Assembly: GCF_024363255.1 (NCBI RefSeq)
Contig: NZ_AP026070.1
Coordinates: 2,728,001-2,792,000 of the forward strand
Direction of reading: 5' to 3'
Source: Shewanella sp. NFH-SH190041
GTDB lineage: Bacteria > Pseudomonadota > Gammaproteobacteria > Enterobacterales > Shewanellaceae
Length of the DNA: 64,000 bases
Part shown: piece by piece, positions 36,510 through 46,320 of the stretch
How positions within the stretch are numbered: the first letter of the stretch is position 1
Layout of the letters: every line of letters begins with the position of its first letter
Made by a program: the position numbers and the translations under genes
The notes under the pieces: generated by a model
The model's input: only the letters and a program-made list of their open reading frames with translations
What the model was told of the DNA's origin: nothing
The model's database searches: none

Positions 36510-38768
36510 TTAAGCTAAGGTTGATTCAGCCAAGGTCGTGATAACGATTTCACCTTTTGCGACATCTACCTTGGCGGTACCACCGGACTCAAGCTCGCCA
36601 AACAGGATTTCATCTGCCAACGGCCGCTTGATTAAATCTGTGACCACACGCGCCATCGGGCGGGCACCCATCGCTTTATCATATCCTTTCTCTGCTAGCA
36701 GGGTACGGGCTTCATCGGTCACGTCTAGCGTGACACCTTTACTGTCTAACTGGGCTTGAAGTTCAACCAAGAACTTATCCACGACCTTAGCAATCACAGT
36801 CATATCCAAGTGATTGAACCAGATAATAGAATCTAAGCGGTTGCGGAACTCAGGCGAGAATACCCGGTTAATTTCCGACATCGCATCTTCACTGTGATCC
36901 TGTTGTTGGAAACCGATGGATTTTCGCACCGTTTCCTGCACACCCGCATTGGTTGTCATAACCAAAGTGACATTGCGAAAATCCGCTTTGCGGCCGTTAT
37001 TATCCGTTAAAGTGCCGTGATCCATTACCTGCAATAACAGGTTATAAACATCTGGATGAGCCTTTTCGATCTCATCTAGCAGCACTATGCAGTGTGGATG
37101 TTTAATCACCGCATCGGTCAGTAATCCGCCCTGATCGTAACCAACATATCCTGGTGGCGCACCAATCAAGCGAGAAACCGTATGACTTTCCATATATTCG
37201 GACATATCAAACCGAATAAGCTTCATCCCCATACAGGCAGCCAATTGATTAGTCACCTCAGTTTTACCAACCCCGGTTGGGCCTGCAAACAGGAAGCTAC
37301 CAACTGGCTTGTGTTCAATTCCAAGGCCACTGCGCGACAGGCAAATTGCAGCGCTGAGTGCTTCAATGGCTCTATCCTGGCCAAACACCACCATCTTCAG
37401 GTTACGTTCCAGATTTTTCAGTGTGTCTTTTTCTGTTGCTGAGACACTTTTCTCTGGAATACGGGCAATACGGGCAATAATGGCTTCGATTTCATTCTGA
37501 CCTATGGTCTTTTTACGACGGCTGGCCGGCTGCATGGCCATTCTGGCTCCCGCTTCATCGATAACATCAATAGCTTTATCCGGTAGCTGACGGTCATTAA
37601 TGTGTTTGGCGGATAAACTGGCGGCACTGGACAGCGCAGCTAAGGTATAGCGAACACCGTGGAAATCTTCGTATTTGCTCTTTAATCCCTGCAGGATCTT
37701 GGTGGTTTCTGCCACGCTGGGCTCATTAATATCCACTTTCTGGAAACGACGAGCCAGCGCGCGGTCTTTTTCAAAAATACTTTGATATTCCTGAAAAGTG
37801 GTCGACCCCATACAACGTAGTTTACCGCTGGATAACAGTGGCTTAAGCAAATTAGATGCATCCATCACCCCACCAGACGCCGCACCAGCACCTATGATGG
37901 TATGAATTTCATCGATAAACAGGATACTGTGCTCATCCTCTGCCAGTTCCTTAAGTAAACTCTTAAACCGCTTCTCAAAATCGCCACGGTATTTAGTGCC
38001 CGCCAGTAACGAGCCCATATCAAGAGAATAAACCGTGGTCTCTGCCATCACATCAGGCACTTGTTCATTGACGATGCGATAAGCTAGTCCTTCTGCAATA
38101 GCGGTTTTACCTACCCCAGCTTCACCCACCAGCAGCGGGTTATTTTTCCGGCGCCGGCAGAGAATTTGAATTGCCCGTTCGACTTCTTCATCACGGCCAA
38201 TTAGGGGATCAATATTGCCCAATACCACCTGTTCATTTAAATTGGCTGCAAACTGCGACAGCATGCTGCGCTCTTCAACCAACTCGGCAGTCTCTTCTTC
38301 CCGTTCCTGCTCAATAGGCGGATTTTCGTCTTCAGCCTTGCTGAAGCCATGGGAGATATAATTGACCACATCCAGGCGGGTAATGTCACAACGGCGCAAC
38401 AGGTAAACCGCTTGGGATTCCTGCTCACTGAAAATCGCCACCAGCACATTGGCACCAGACACCTCCTGACGACCAGAAGACTGTACGTGGAACACTGCGC
38501 GCTGTAATACCCGCTGAAAACCTAACGTAGGCTGGGTTTCGCGGCCATCTTCCTGTTCAGGCAAAATGGGGGTTGTCTGGTGAATGAAACTGGCAACGTC
38601 GTCCCGCAACCGATCTAAATCGGCCCCACAGGCGACCAATGCATCCTGCGCCGCCGGGTTATCAATCAATGCCAATAACAGATGTTCTACCGTCATATAC
38701 TCATGGCGGGCGTCCCTGGCCTGCTGAAAAGCCAGGTTCAAGGTGACTTCAAGATCTTTGTTCAGCAT
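36510..38768 (-). CDS. clpA: ATP-dependent Clp protease ATP-binding subunit ClpA
   Basis: 752 residues from the ATG at 38768, with GAGGGG 5 nt upstream; a GTG two codons earlier overlaps that site. The N-domain (1-~145) binds ClpS. Two AAA+ modules follow, with Walker A GEAGVGKTA and Walker B ILFIDEIH in the first, and GPTGVGKTE with VLLDEIEKAHPDV in the second. The ClpP-docking loop carries IGF in RKSIGFQQQ. ClpA unfolds substrates for the ClpP peptidase and is the end point for N-degron substrates. clpS lies just upstream. Confidence 0.97.
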   Translation of the reverse strand: MLNKDLEVTLNLAFQQARDARHEYMTVEHLLLALIDNPAAQDALVACGADLDRLRDDVASFIHQTTPILPEQEDGRETQPTLGFQRVLQRAVFHVQSSGRQEVSGANVLVAIFSEQESQAVYLLRRCDITRLDVVNYISHGFSKAEDENPPIEQEREEETAELVEERSMLSQFAANLNEQVVLGNIDPLIGRDEEVERAIQILCRRRKNNPLLVGEAGVGKTAIAEGLAYRIVNEQVPDVMAETTVYSLDMGSLLAGTKYRGDFEKRFKSLLKELAEDEHSILFIDEIHTIIGAGAASGGVMDASNLLKPLLSSGKLRCMGSTTFQEYQSIFEKDRALARRFQKVDINEPSVAETTKILQGLKSKYEDFHGVRYTLAALSSAASLSAKHINDRQLPDKAIDVIDEAGARMAMQPASRRKKTIGQNEIEAIIARIARIPEKSVSATEKDTLKNLERNLKMVVFGQDRAIEALSAAICLSRSGLGIEHKPVGSFLFAGPTGVGKTEVTNQLAACMGMKLIRFDMSEYMESHTVSRLIGAPPGYVGYDQGGLLTDAVIKHPHCIVLLDEIEKAHPDVYNLLLQVMDHGTLTDNNGRKADFRNVTLVMTTNAGVQETVRKSIGFQQQDHSEDAMSEINRVFSPEFRNRLDSIIWFNHLDMTVIAKVVDKFLVELQAQLDSKGVTLDVTDEARTLLAEKGYDKAMGARPMARVVTDLIKRPLADEILFGELESGGTAKVDVAKGEIVITTLAESTLA

Positions 38769-38801
38769 AGGCACCCCTCTTTATAATCCGCGTGTAATGA
38801 A

Positions 38802-39110
38802 TCACGCTTTCTCCAATGAACACAGTAATGGATGTTGGTTTTCCCTTGCAAATTGATTTACCTGTATCACTTTGGTTTCTGCTATCCCAAACGGGAATAC
38901 GCCACAAACAGCTTTACCCTGATGATGTATGGTCAGCATAATTTCTGTTGCCTGCTGCTCATCCATCCTGAAGAACATCTGTAAAACATCAACCACAAAA
39001 TCCATCGGGGTATAGTCATCATTATTAAGTATGACTTTATACATAGGCGGCGGCATTAATTCTGCTTCAACCCGCGCTCTAACCCGTTCAATATTTCCTG
39101 TTTTACCCAT
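38802..39110 (-). CDS. clpS: ClpS, N-recognin adaptor for ClpAP
   Basis: 102 residues. The core has the ClpS signature [21 protein letters not shown]; the N, D and nearby residues line the pocket for the N-terminal Leu/Phe/Trp/Tyr. [19 protein letters not shown] completes the fold. It delivers N-degron substrates to ClpA, encoded 33 bp downstream on the same strand. Confidence 0.97.
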   Translation of the reverse strand: MGKTGNIERVRARVEAELMPPPMYKVILNNDDYTPMDFVVDVLQMFFRMDEQQATEIMLTIHHQGKAVCGVFPFGIAETKVIQVNQFARENQHPLLCSLEKA

Positions 39111-39302
39111 GTGACAATTTTAGCCTCTTCATTGGCATCCACCAATTGATATACGGAAATTAACCAAATGTTGTATATATGTTAATTTCACCTTGACAAC
39201 CGATATAGCAGCTTTCATTCTGTTGAAAGAGCGGATATTAGGGACCCGCTCTTAAGGTTTTACTATCTTACTGGGAAGTAGACAATAGAAGGAAGTGGAA
39301 GT

Positions 39303-39509
39303 ATGGCAAGCGGAACTGTTAAATGGTTCAACAACGCCAAAGGATTCGGGTTTATCTGCCCTGATGAAGGTGGTGAGGATGTCTTTGCGCACTATTCTAC
39401 AATTGAAATGGAAGGCTATCGAACTCTTAAAGCAGGCCAACCAGTGCAATTTGAAGTGGAACAAGGGCCCAAGGGCATGCATGCATCAGCAATCTCTCCG
39501 GTCAAATAA
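39303..39509 (+). CDS. cspD: Cold-shock-like protein CspD
   Basis: 68 residues with GGAAG before the ATG. One cold-shock domain with RNP1 (KGFGFI) and RNP2-like (DVFAHY) motifs. The start [20 protein letters not shown] and the position divergent from clpS-clpA are typical of CspD, which inhibits replication in stationary phase in E. coli; other Csp proteins look similar but do not sit here. Confidence 0.93.
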   Translation: MASGTVKWFNNAKGFGFICPDEGGEDVFAHYSTIEMEGYRTLKAGQPVQFEVEQGPKGMHASAISPVK

Positions 39510-39537
39510 CCCTTGAGTATTTTTGCAGCGGAAGATT

Positions 39538-39566
39538 GAAAAAGCAGGACAGTGTCCTGCTTTTTT
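39538..39566 (+). terminator. Terminator of cspD
   Basis: AAAAGCAGGACA and TGTCCTGCTTTT pair around a single G, with a T-run after. The remaining stretch to 39841 holds nothing else I can support. Confidence 0.85.
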
Positions 39567-39841
39567 ATTATCCGGCAACCCAACCCGTCTCTCGCATTCG
39601 CAGTTATATCACGTCTATTTTTCTTGATAACAAACTAAACCTCTGCCAAATGATCAGAAGTAACTTAGGCTTAAATTGCAACAGCGATGCCAAAATCATA
39701 CCAGTCACCGGTTGTACAGAAAAACCAGCATCCTGCATTGATTGTCATCAGCAATCCTTGTTTACCCTTTCTGTTACCTCGTTAATTCCCTTATTGCTCG
39801 CAAAAATAGTCAATACATCAAATAGCGGAATAACGAAGAGG

Positions 39842-40537
39842 TTATAGCCGCAGCAAATCCCAAAGGGTAAGTTTCTTAACTGCTGTTTGCGCCAAGAAGA
39901 GCTCTGCTGTCGCCAGCGCATCGAGTGTTGCCTGATGAGGAGGATAATCTGGCAAACCATACTGTTGCCGACAATAGGATAACTGACCATTTATCGGCCC
40001 TTCAGGCGCGCGCTGCAATTGCCAGCGATGTTCCGGCAACCAGGTATCCAGCATAGGCAGGAATACCTGAGATATGCCCAATTGCAGGCAGGCTGATTGC
40101 AAAAAACGTTGCTCAATTCCGCTATGATGAGCCAATAATATATGACCATGGGCTAAATGGAATAACCGCGATAATGCCATAGCGAGCGGCATCCCTTGTT
40201 GGCGGTGTCTATCATGAATACCGTGAATACAAGCACTTTGTTTTACAGTCCTTTTTGTATGAATCAGCATGTGTCCGGCCTTGGCTAATTCTATCTGTCC
40301 ATTTTGTATTGGCTGATACCCGATACTGACAATTTCATCATATCGCGGTTTAAGTCCAGTCAACTCAAAATCGATCGCCAGCAATGGCACCTCATGATGC
40401 TCAACTTGAAGCAAAGGTAACAGGGATTGAAAATATCCTTTTAGCCAAGGTGGAAGACGGTGCTTTAAATTGCAATGAATGCGATAACGGGCGAAATATA
40501 GCGCCGCTTGATACTGATACCGCTTCACAATATTCAT
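39842..40537 (-). CDS. DnaQ-like DEDDh 3'-5' exonuclease
   Basis: 231 residues. The exonuclease motifs are present: Exo I as D-F-E in LLAIDFELTGLKP (about 55-58), Exo II around LLAHHSGIEQRFL and Exo III as H-x4-D in HQATLDALATAEL. About 45 residues of basic, helical N-terminal sequence precede the core. It is an orphan exonuclease of the polymerase-epsilon/PolC type, not the replicative epsilon subunit. The DUF294 gene lies 114 bp upstream on the same strand, a pairing seen beside the acetate-type symporter in related bacteria. Confidence 0.85.
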   Translation of the reverse strand: MNIVKRYQYQAALYFARYRIHCNLKHRLPPWLKGYFQSLLPLLQVEHHEVPLLAIDFELTGLKPRYDEIVSIGYQPIQNGQIELAKAGHMLIHTKRTVKQSACIHGIHDRHRQQGMPLAMALSRLFHLAHGHILLAHHSGIEQRFLQSACLQLGISQVFLPMLDTWLPEHRWQLQRAPEGPINGQLSYCRQQYGLPDYPPHQATLDALATAELFLAQTAVKKLTLWDLLRL

Positions 40538-40651
40538 CTTCGCACTATCCCATTAAGAAGGATTTGGGTAAGTGGATCTAATGACCATATGATTTCAGTC
40601 CTTGACGGCCACTTCCATACAGTATCATTAACGTTAATGATGGGGACACCC

Positions 40652-42650
40652 TCAAAAACGGCGTAAAAATTTAAGCCTTAAACTGTCTTGAGCATAATCT
40701 ATCACTCGAAATGCAGCCTTTAATTGTGTTTGTCGCAAAGAGGATAACTTGGAAGGTAGCAAATATGCCCCTGATAATGGGTCATTATTCGCCTGCGCCT
40801 GCATCTGACTGTGTTGCCTCAGTTCTGTAATAAAATCCAGCGCATCCAGTAATGACTGCATATCTGATTTCGCCATCAAGCCCTGCGCCACTAAGACTGT
40901 GCACTCTGACAATATCATTTATTATCATGCTGCCTCTGTGTTTCAAATCAATACCTTGGCTCTGAGCACCATCATGCTCCAACACCCACTGGCGGAAAAA
41001 GCCTAAAGGCGTGTGTTGCAGTAAACAGTTATGCGCCAATGCGGCCAAAAAAATATCATTAGTCCCCGCCAAACTGATTGTCTGTTTCAGTGCAGCATAA
41101 AGCCCAGCATCACCACTGATGCAACGCATATCAAAAAAAATGCTACTACTGAGCAGCGCTTCAGGAGATGGCTGCTCAATCCAGTGAGTAAAACACTGCT
41201 GCCAAGCTGGCAGCGATAAACAATGCTGGGCGGATTGCGCCATGATATTCCCCGGACAATAGGGATAACCACACAAAGCCAAACCATCGCACACCCACTT
41301 TCCTAAGCGGATAAAATAATCGGCCTGCTCAACATCAGGCTCCTCTGCCAATAACAAACCATTATCCTGATCAGAGCCTAATACCATCTCCCCCCTAGCC
41401 TGAGAGCCAAACGCCAACCAACAAAATACCATCGGTGGCGGCCCTAATACCTGCTGGGCTAACACTAATAGGCGTCGGGTAATGGCATCGGCCAATAAGG
41501 TTAACCACCGGCTCACCTGCGCTGCAGGTGTTTTCTGCACTAATAGTTGCTCAACCAGATGGGGAATTTGTTCAGCGCAGCGTACTAATCCGGATAACGG
41601 CTGGCGGTCAATCTTGGCCAATAAAGCTAATGGCGTATATCCCTGCAACCGCAACAGATCCGTGTCTGTCACCATCCCTACGGGAATACCATGTTCCATT
41701 ACCGGTAAATGATGGAGATTGTGCTGTCCCATTAATAACAGCGCTTCATACACAGGTGCAGAGGCAGAAATAGTGTGCACTTGCTGACTCATAATATCCC
41801 GAGCAGGAATAGCCCCTAACCTATTACGGGCCAATACCCGCCGTCGCAAATCTCTGTCAGTGACGATACCACTAAGCACATGCGAAACTGTCTTTGATAG
41901 GCAGGGCGGGGACTCCTTTGCGGAATAAAGCACAACAGCGGAAATATTCTGTTGCGTCATAAATTGGCTAATCTCAGTCACGCTCTGGCTTTCGGGTTGC
42001 ATCTGTAGTGGCGTGCTCATCACGTCTTTGATCGGTACAGACAAATGATCATGACTTTTTATTCCCGCCAAGACACCACTATCAGCTCGTTTTACATGAT
42101 CAGTTTCTGGCTGAAAGAGAGTCCGGCAGAGCGTTGAACTATGGCACAGTTGTTCAATCACCTCACTGGGCACGATGTAAATCAATGCATCTTCCAATAC
42201 GGTCAAACTGATCGTTAAGCTGGATGCAATTTTGGGGGCATATTGGGGAGCGTTGTGGCCGCCATCAACATAGACGGCCTTGGATGGCTCTGAAAAAGGT
42301 GATGCTATGCTAGGCCATGTTGGTTCTGCCTTTTTCAGGGTAGAAACCGCAATATCAACAGCATCGGAGGGCGCTTGCACAAGGCTTGCAGGATACCAAT
42401 AATCACCACGCCCCAAACGATCCAATAACGTGCCACTTGAAGTACTTAATTCAATGGCTCCCGTTCTTACTAGATATAACTGCTTATCATCACGACTGAC
42501 ATGAAGAATATCGCCATCTGCAGCAAGATAACGGATTGTCATCTTGCTAGCACAGTATTCTTGTTGCTCCACCGTTAAGTGACAAAACGGTGCCACTTGA
42601 GCGAGAAATGCAACTATCGGCTGAAGTGACATAGCATCCATTGCTTGCAT
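40652..42650 (-). pseudogene. DUF294 nucleotidyltransferase with cNMP and CBS domains, frameshifted near its 3' end
   Basis: The first frame (40785-42650) has AGGAAG before the ATG and encodes a cyclic-nucleotide-binding-like domain (~20-150), two CBS motifs (~200-330) and the DUF294 nucleotidyltransferase core with FGSQARGEM and GSDQDNG. After IDLKHRGSMIINDIVRVHSL it leaves the family sequence and reads an unrelated tail. The second frame (to 40652) resumes the expected C-terminus: AQGLMAKSDMQSLLDALDFI and LKAAFRVIDYAQ. The switch lies at about 40886-40895 and is explained by one extra base. The intact protein would be about 640 residues, a putative signalling nucleotidyltransferase. The break could be real decay or a sequence error. 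Confidence 0.8.
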
Positions 42651-42743
42651 TTTGCTTCCTTTGCATTGTTATCCGAGATGAGTGACGAGCACGACTATCG
42701 CCAACATTAAATGTCATCCTTACACATACTGTTTAATATGGTA

Positions 42744-42770
42744 TTCCGGCGCAGTGGTACTGCGCCGGAA
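42744..42770. other. Perfect GC-rich hairpin upstream of the DUF294 gene
   Basis: TTCCGGCGCAG and CTGCGCCGGAA form an 11-bp stem around TGGTA. It lies between the MITE stack and the DUF294 start. No T-run is present, so it is not a typical terminator; its role is open. Confidence 0.45.
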
Positions 42771-42813
42771 GCTGGGCGTGATGTCTTATTATCAGCTACA
42801 CAGGTTTATCTAG

Positions 42814-43075
42814 GGTCTGTTGATGTTTCAAGTTTGTTTTTGCAGCGATTTGAGGATTCTTTATACAAGGCAGAGGCTTTGATAGATAGTTGCGTTACCT
42901 GATAAGCCGATAACGCAGTAGAAAGGAGCCTCAAACGCTGCCCGCAGGGTTCGGCTAAAAGCGTTTTACGCTTTGTTGAGCGGTTCTTGCTTAGAATAAC
43001 TAGGCAACAAACCACTCGCCGCGATTAAAACGCTTTTGTCTCGAACAAAATTTAATCACGAAACGTCAACAGACC
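42814..43075. mobile_element. MITE copy A (262 bp)
   Basis: It starts GGTCTGTTGA and ends TCAACAGACC, the same terminal inverted repeat as the IS5-family element at 48784-49664. CTAG flanks it on both sides (42810-42813 and 43076-43079), fitting a 4-bp target duplication. The inside has no transposase; it is strongly self-complementary (AAAAGCGTTTTA with TAAAACGCTTTT, and GGTAG with CTACC). Confidence 0.85.
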
Positions 43076-43313
43076 CTAGGGTCTGTTGACCTTTCGAGTT
43101 TGTTTTTGCAGCGATTTGAGGGTGCTTTATACAAGGCAGAGGCTTTGATTGGTAGTTGCGCTACCTGATAAGCCGATAACGCAGTAGAAAGGAGCCTCAA
43201 ACGCTGCCCGCAGGGTTCGGCTAAAAGCGTTTTACGCTTTGTTGAGCGGTTCTTGCTTAGAACAACTAGGCAACAAACCACTCGCCGCGATTAAAACGCT
43301 TTTATCTCGAACA

Positions 43314-44303
43314 AAATTTAACATGCCTATGCACCTCGGTCAGTTTGGGCGTAATATAGAACCATAAATCGCTTCTTGTGGAGGGTTTTATGATGAACAT
43401 GTCAGAAATGAGCTTTATAGATTGGCAACGTCAATTTCATTCAGAAAATGCCTGTCTTGATTACCTGAAAATGCAGCGATGGCCGGATGGATTTATCTGC
43501 CCTAAATGTGGTCATCGTCAAGCCTATCAAATCCATACCCGTGAGCTTTATGAATGCTGTCAGTGCCATAAGCAAACATCCGTGACATCTGACACGCTGT
43601 TTCACGGCACGCATATCCCGCTGTCTAAATGGTTTACGGCCATTTATTTTATAGGGTCAGACAAAGGCGGAATATCAGCATTACGGCTCAAAAAGCTCAT
43701 TGAAGTTAACTGGCGAACGGCAAGGTTGATACTGAAAAAATTGCGTATCGCAATGGGGCACAGAGACAGACTGTATTGGTTATCTGGCAACATAGAATTG
43801 GATGATTGCTTGGTTGGCGGCAAACAAAAAGGTAAACGTGGTCGAGGCGCGGCAGGGAAAACACCGATAATTGTGGCCGTTGAAACCCAAGGTGAACGAG
43901 CCGGCTATATTGCCATGCAGGCTGTTAACCGTATCAGCCACCAAAGTGTCGAGCAATTTGTGCAAGCGCATATTCTCCCCAATCAATATGTTCGCTCAGA
44001 TGGGCTACGTGCATTGACTATCATTGATAAAACCCAGCATCACGAAGCCAGAGTGACGCCGAAAGAATTGGTTGATGAGTGGCTCCCGTGGGTACATATC
44101 GCCATTAGCAACCTGAAAACATTTATTCAGGGCACATTCCACGGAATATCCAAAAAATATGTACAGGAATACCTCAATGAGTTCATTTATCGTTTTAATC
44201 GCAGAAGAATAGAAAAACAAATTCCTATGCGGCTGTTAAATATAGCTATTTTTCATTCACCTATGAACTCATGCTGAGCAAAGTGCATAGGCATGAAATT
44301 TAA
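43314..44303. mobile_element. IS1595-family insertion sequence with 8-bp target duplication
   Basis: The element is 43322-44295 (974 bp). Perfect 13-bp terminal repeats CATGCCTATGCAC (43322-43334) and GTGCATAGGCATG (44283-44295), extending imperfectly to about 22 bp. The target duplication AAATTTAA is exact on both sides (43314-43321 and 44296-44303). It inserted into MITE copy B. Confidence 0.92.
43390..44277 (+). CDS. IS1595-family transposase
   Basis: 295 residues from the ATG at 43390, with GGAGG 5 nt upstream. An N-terminal zinc ribbon (CPKCGH and CCQCHKQTS) is followed by the IS1595 DDE core: DDCLVGGKQKGKRGRG holds the first acid, with further blocks NQYVRSDG and HIAISNLKTFIQGTFHGISK. 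The frame is intact within perfect ends, so the element may be active. Confidence 0.92.
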   Translation: MMNMSEMSFIDWQRQFHSENACLDYLKMQRWPDGFICPKCGHRQAYQIHTRELYECCQCHKQTSVTSDTLFHGTHIPLSKWFTAIYFIGSDKGGISALRLKKLIEVNWRTARLILKKLRIAMGHRDRLYWLSGNIELDDCLVGGKQKGKRGRGAAGKTPIIVAVETQGERAGYIAMQAVNRISHQSVEQFVQAHILPNQYVRSDGLRALTIIDKTQHHEARVTPKELVDEWLPWVHIAISNLKTFIQGTFHGISKKYVQEYLNEFIYRFNRRRIEKQIPMRLLNIAIFHSPMNSC

Positions 44304-44323
44304 TCACGAAACATCAACAGACC

Positions 44324-46042
44324 CTAGTGCTCATGGGCATCGCCAGCGCCTTTTGGAAAACGAATGGCTTCTACCATCGCCACTACCGGCTCAGGCACTG
44401 CAGTAGTTATACGGCTGACACTGACCGCCACGGCAAAATTAATCAACATACCTATCATGCCAATGCCTTCAGGGGAAATCCCAAACCACCAATTCTCGGC
44501 ACTGTTTGCGGCAGGATTGATAAACTTGAAGTACACAATATACCCAGCAGTAAAGAGTAAACCTGTCACCATGCCGGCAATCGCCCCCTCCTTATTCATA
44601 CTGCGGGAAAAAATGCCCATCACAATGGCAGGGAATAGACTAGAAGCCGCTAACCCAAAAGCAAAGGCCACCACTGCAGCCACAAACCCAGGTGGATTAA
44701 TACCAAAATAGCCCGCCACAACGATGCCCACGGCCGCGGCAATACGGGCAAAGGTCAACTCCCGTCGATCTGAAATACCCGGCATCAAGTTTTTCTTCAA
44801 TAGATCATGGGATACCGATGTGGAGATCACCAGCAACAACCCCGCAGAAGTAGACAATGCTGCGGCAAGTCCACCGGCAGCAACGAGGGCAATCACCCAG
44901 GCTGGCAGATTGGCAATTTCCGGGGTGGCCAACACCATAATATCCCGGTCAATATTCATTTCATTGTTACTGCCTTTGGCATAAAACATCCGACCATCGC
45001 CATTTTTATCATCCCACTTAATCAGACCCGTTTTCTCCCAATTTTTTACCCATTGGGGCGCAGACTCATAGGCTACACCTTGAGATTCTGGGCCATTGAT
45101 GGTTTCCACCATATTGACCCGAGAAAAGGCCGCCAATGCCGGCACTGTGGTATACATAATGGCAATAAAGACTAGTGCCCAACCCGCGCTGGAGCGGGCA
45201 TCCTTCACCTTAGGAACGGTAAAAAAACGCACGATCACATGGGGTAATCCTGCGGTACCAACCATCAGAGCAGCGGTAATGGCAAACACATCAATCGTTG
45301 ATTTAGCGCCCTCGGTATATTGGGAAAAACCTAATTCGCTCGATAGCCCATCAAGCTTATCCAACAAATAGGTACCAGTATTATTTCCTGCAGCATCCAC
45401 CAAGGTTGACCCAAACCCTATCTGGGGGATCACATGACCTGTCATCATCACGGAGATAAAAATCGCAGGAACCATAAAGGCAAAAATCAATACACAATAC
45501 TGTGCTACTTGGGTATAGGTGATGCCTTTCATCCCGCCCAATACGGCATAGAAAAATACCACCGCCATACCGATATAAACGCCGGTATCAACATCCACCT
45601 CCAAGAAACGGGAAAACACCACGCCGACGCCACGCATCTGACCTGCTATATAGGTAAAACAGATAAAAATGGCGCAGACAACTGCCACGGTTCTTGCAGC
45701 CTGAGAGTAGTAACGCTCGCCAATAAAATCCGGCACAGTATATTTGCCGAACTTACGCAGGTAAGGGGCCATACATAAGGCCAGTAGCACATAACCACCT
45801 GTCCAGCCCATCAAATAAACTGAACCATCATAACCAACAAAAGAGACAATACCTGCCAAAGAGATAAACGAAGCCGCAGACATCCAATCCGCTGCTGTCG
45901 CCATACCATTCATTACGGGCGGCACACCGCCACCAGCCACATAAAAATCTTTAGTTGAACCCGCTCGAGACCAAATAGCTATCGCGATATAAAGCGCAAA
46001 TGTCAGCCCGACAATAATATAGGTTAATGTTTGAACATCCAT
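44324..46042 (-). CDS. Sodium:solute symporter, large subunit (VC_2705 type, acetate/ActP-like)
   Basis: 572 residues with about 13 membrane helices; GGAG precedes the ATG. It belongs to the SSS family branch that works with a small DUF4212 subunit, encoded 12 bp upstream. Family blocks: FYVAGGGVPPVMNGMATAAD, WMSAASFISLAGIVSFVGYD and LPHVIVRFFTVPKVKDARSS. Acetate or a related short carboxylate is the likely substrate, by similarity to ActP; the sequence alone does not prove it. The final stop codon TAG is part of the CTAG target of MITE copy B, so the insertion touched the last base of the gene without changing the protein. Confidence 0.9.
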   Translation of the reverse strand: MDVQTLTYIIVGLTFALYIAIAIWSRAGSTKDFYVAGGGVPPVMNGMATAADWMSAASFISLAGIVSFVGYDGSVYLMGWTGGYVLLALCMAPYLRKFGKYTVPDFIGERYYSQAARTVAVVCAIFICFTYIAGQMRGVGVVFSRFLEVDVDTGVYIGMAVVFFYAVLGGMKGITYTQVAQYCVLIFAFMVPAIFISVMMTGHVIPQIGFGSTLVDAAGNNTGTYLLDKLDGLSSELGFSQYTEGAKSTIDVFAITAALMVGTAGLPHVIVRFFTVPKVKDARSSAGWALVFIAIMYTTVPALAAFSRVNMVETINGPESQGVAYESAPQWVKNWEKTGLIKWDDKNGDGRMFYAKGSNNEMNIDRDIMVLATPEIANLPAWVIALVAAGGLAAALSTSAGLLLVISTSVSHDLLKKNLMPGISDRRELTFARIAAAVGIVVAGYFGINPPGFVAAVVAFAFGLAASSLFPAIVMGIFSRSMNKEGAIAGMVTGLLFTAGYIVYFKFINPAANSAENWWFGISPEGIGMIGMLINFAVAVSVSRITTAVPEPVVAMVEAIRFPKGAGDAHEH

Positions 46043-46053
46043 TTCGGCACTCC

Positions 46054-46320
46054 TCAGTCTTCATGTACGTTATATTTTTTATCCAATGCATTAGCTCTGG
46101 TTGCATAAATAAAAATCAGTGCAACAAATACATACATGGCCCCTTGTTGGGCAAACCAAAAACCGAGCTTAAAACCCATAAAATGAAACTGATTCAACTC
46201 ATCAACAAATACTATGCCGCATAGATAAGAGACGACAAACCATACAGCTAACAGCACCAACACGAGACGCAAATTTTCCCGCCAATAGCCCTTAGCCTTA
46301 TCTTTATTTTCAAAAGCCAT
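46054..46320 (-). CDS. Symporter small subunit (DUF4212)
   Basis: 88 residues, GGGAG before the ATG. Two membrane helices (LVLVLLAVWFVVSYLCGIVF and FWFAQQGAMYVFVALIFIYA) separated by a short periplasmic loop, as in DUF4212 partners of VC_2705-type sodium:solute symporters. First gene of the symporter operon. Confidence 0.92.
   Translation of the reverse strand: MAFENKDKAKGYWRENLRLVLVLLAVWFVVSYLCGIVFVDELNQFHFMGFKLGFWFAQQGAMYVFVALIFIYATRANALDKKYNVHED

Larger units (their letters stand above)
43080..44323. mobile_element. MITE copy B, split by an IS1595-family element
   Basis: The MITE parts 43080-43321 and 44304-44323 join to 262 bp after removing the inserted element and one 8-bp duplication. 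It shares the CTAG at 43076-43079 with copy A and has CTAG again at 44324-44327. The last CTAG includes the stop codon of the symporter gene. Confidence 0.85.

Noticed and set aside
39536..39847. Frame of 103 residues after cspD
   Set aside because: It begins inside the cspD terminator hairpin and overlaps the end of the exonuclease gene; no family features.
40785..40918. Programmed ribosomal frameshift in the DUF294 gene
   Set aside because: No slippery heptamer or downstream stimulator is seen at the switch point, and the family is normally in one frame; decay or error is simpler.
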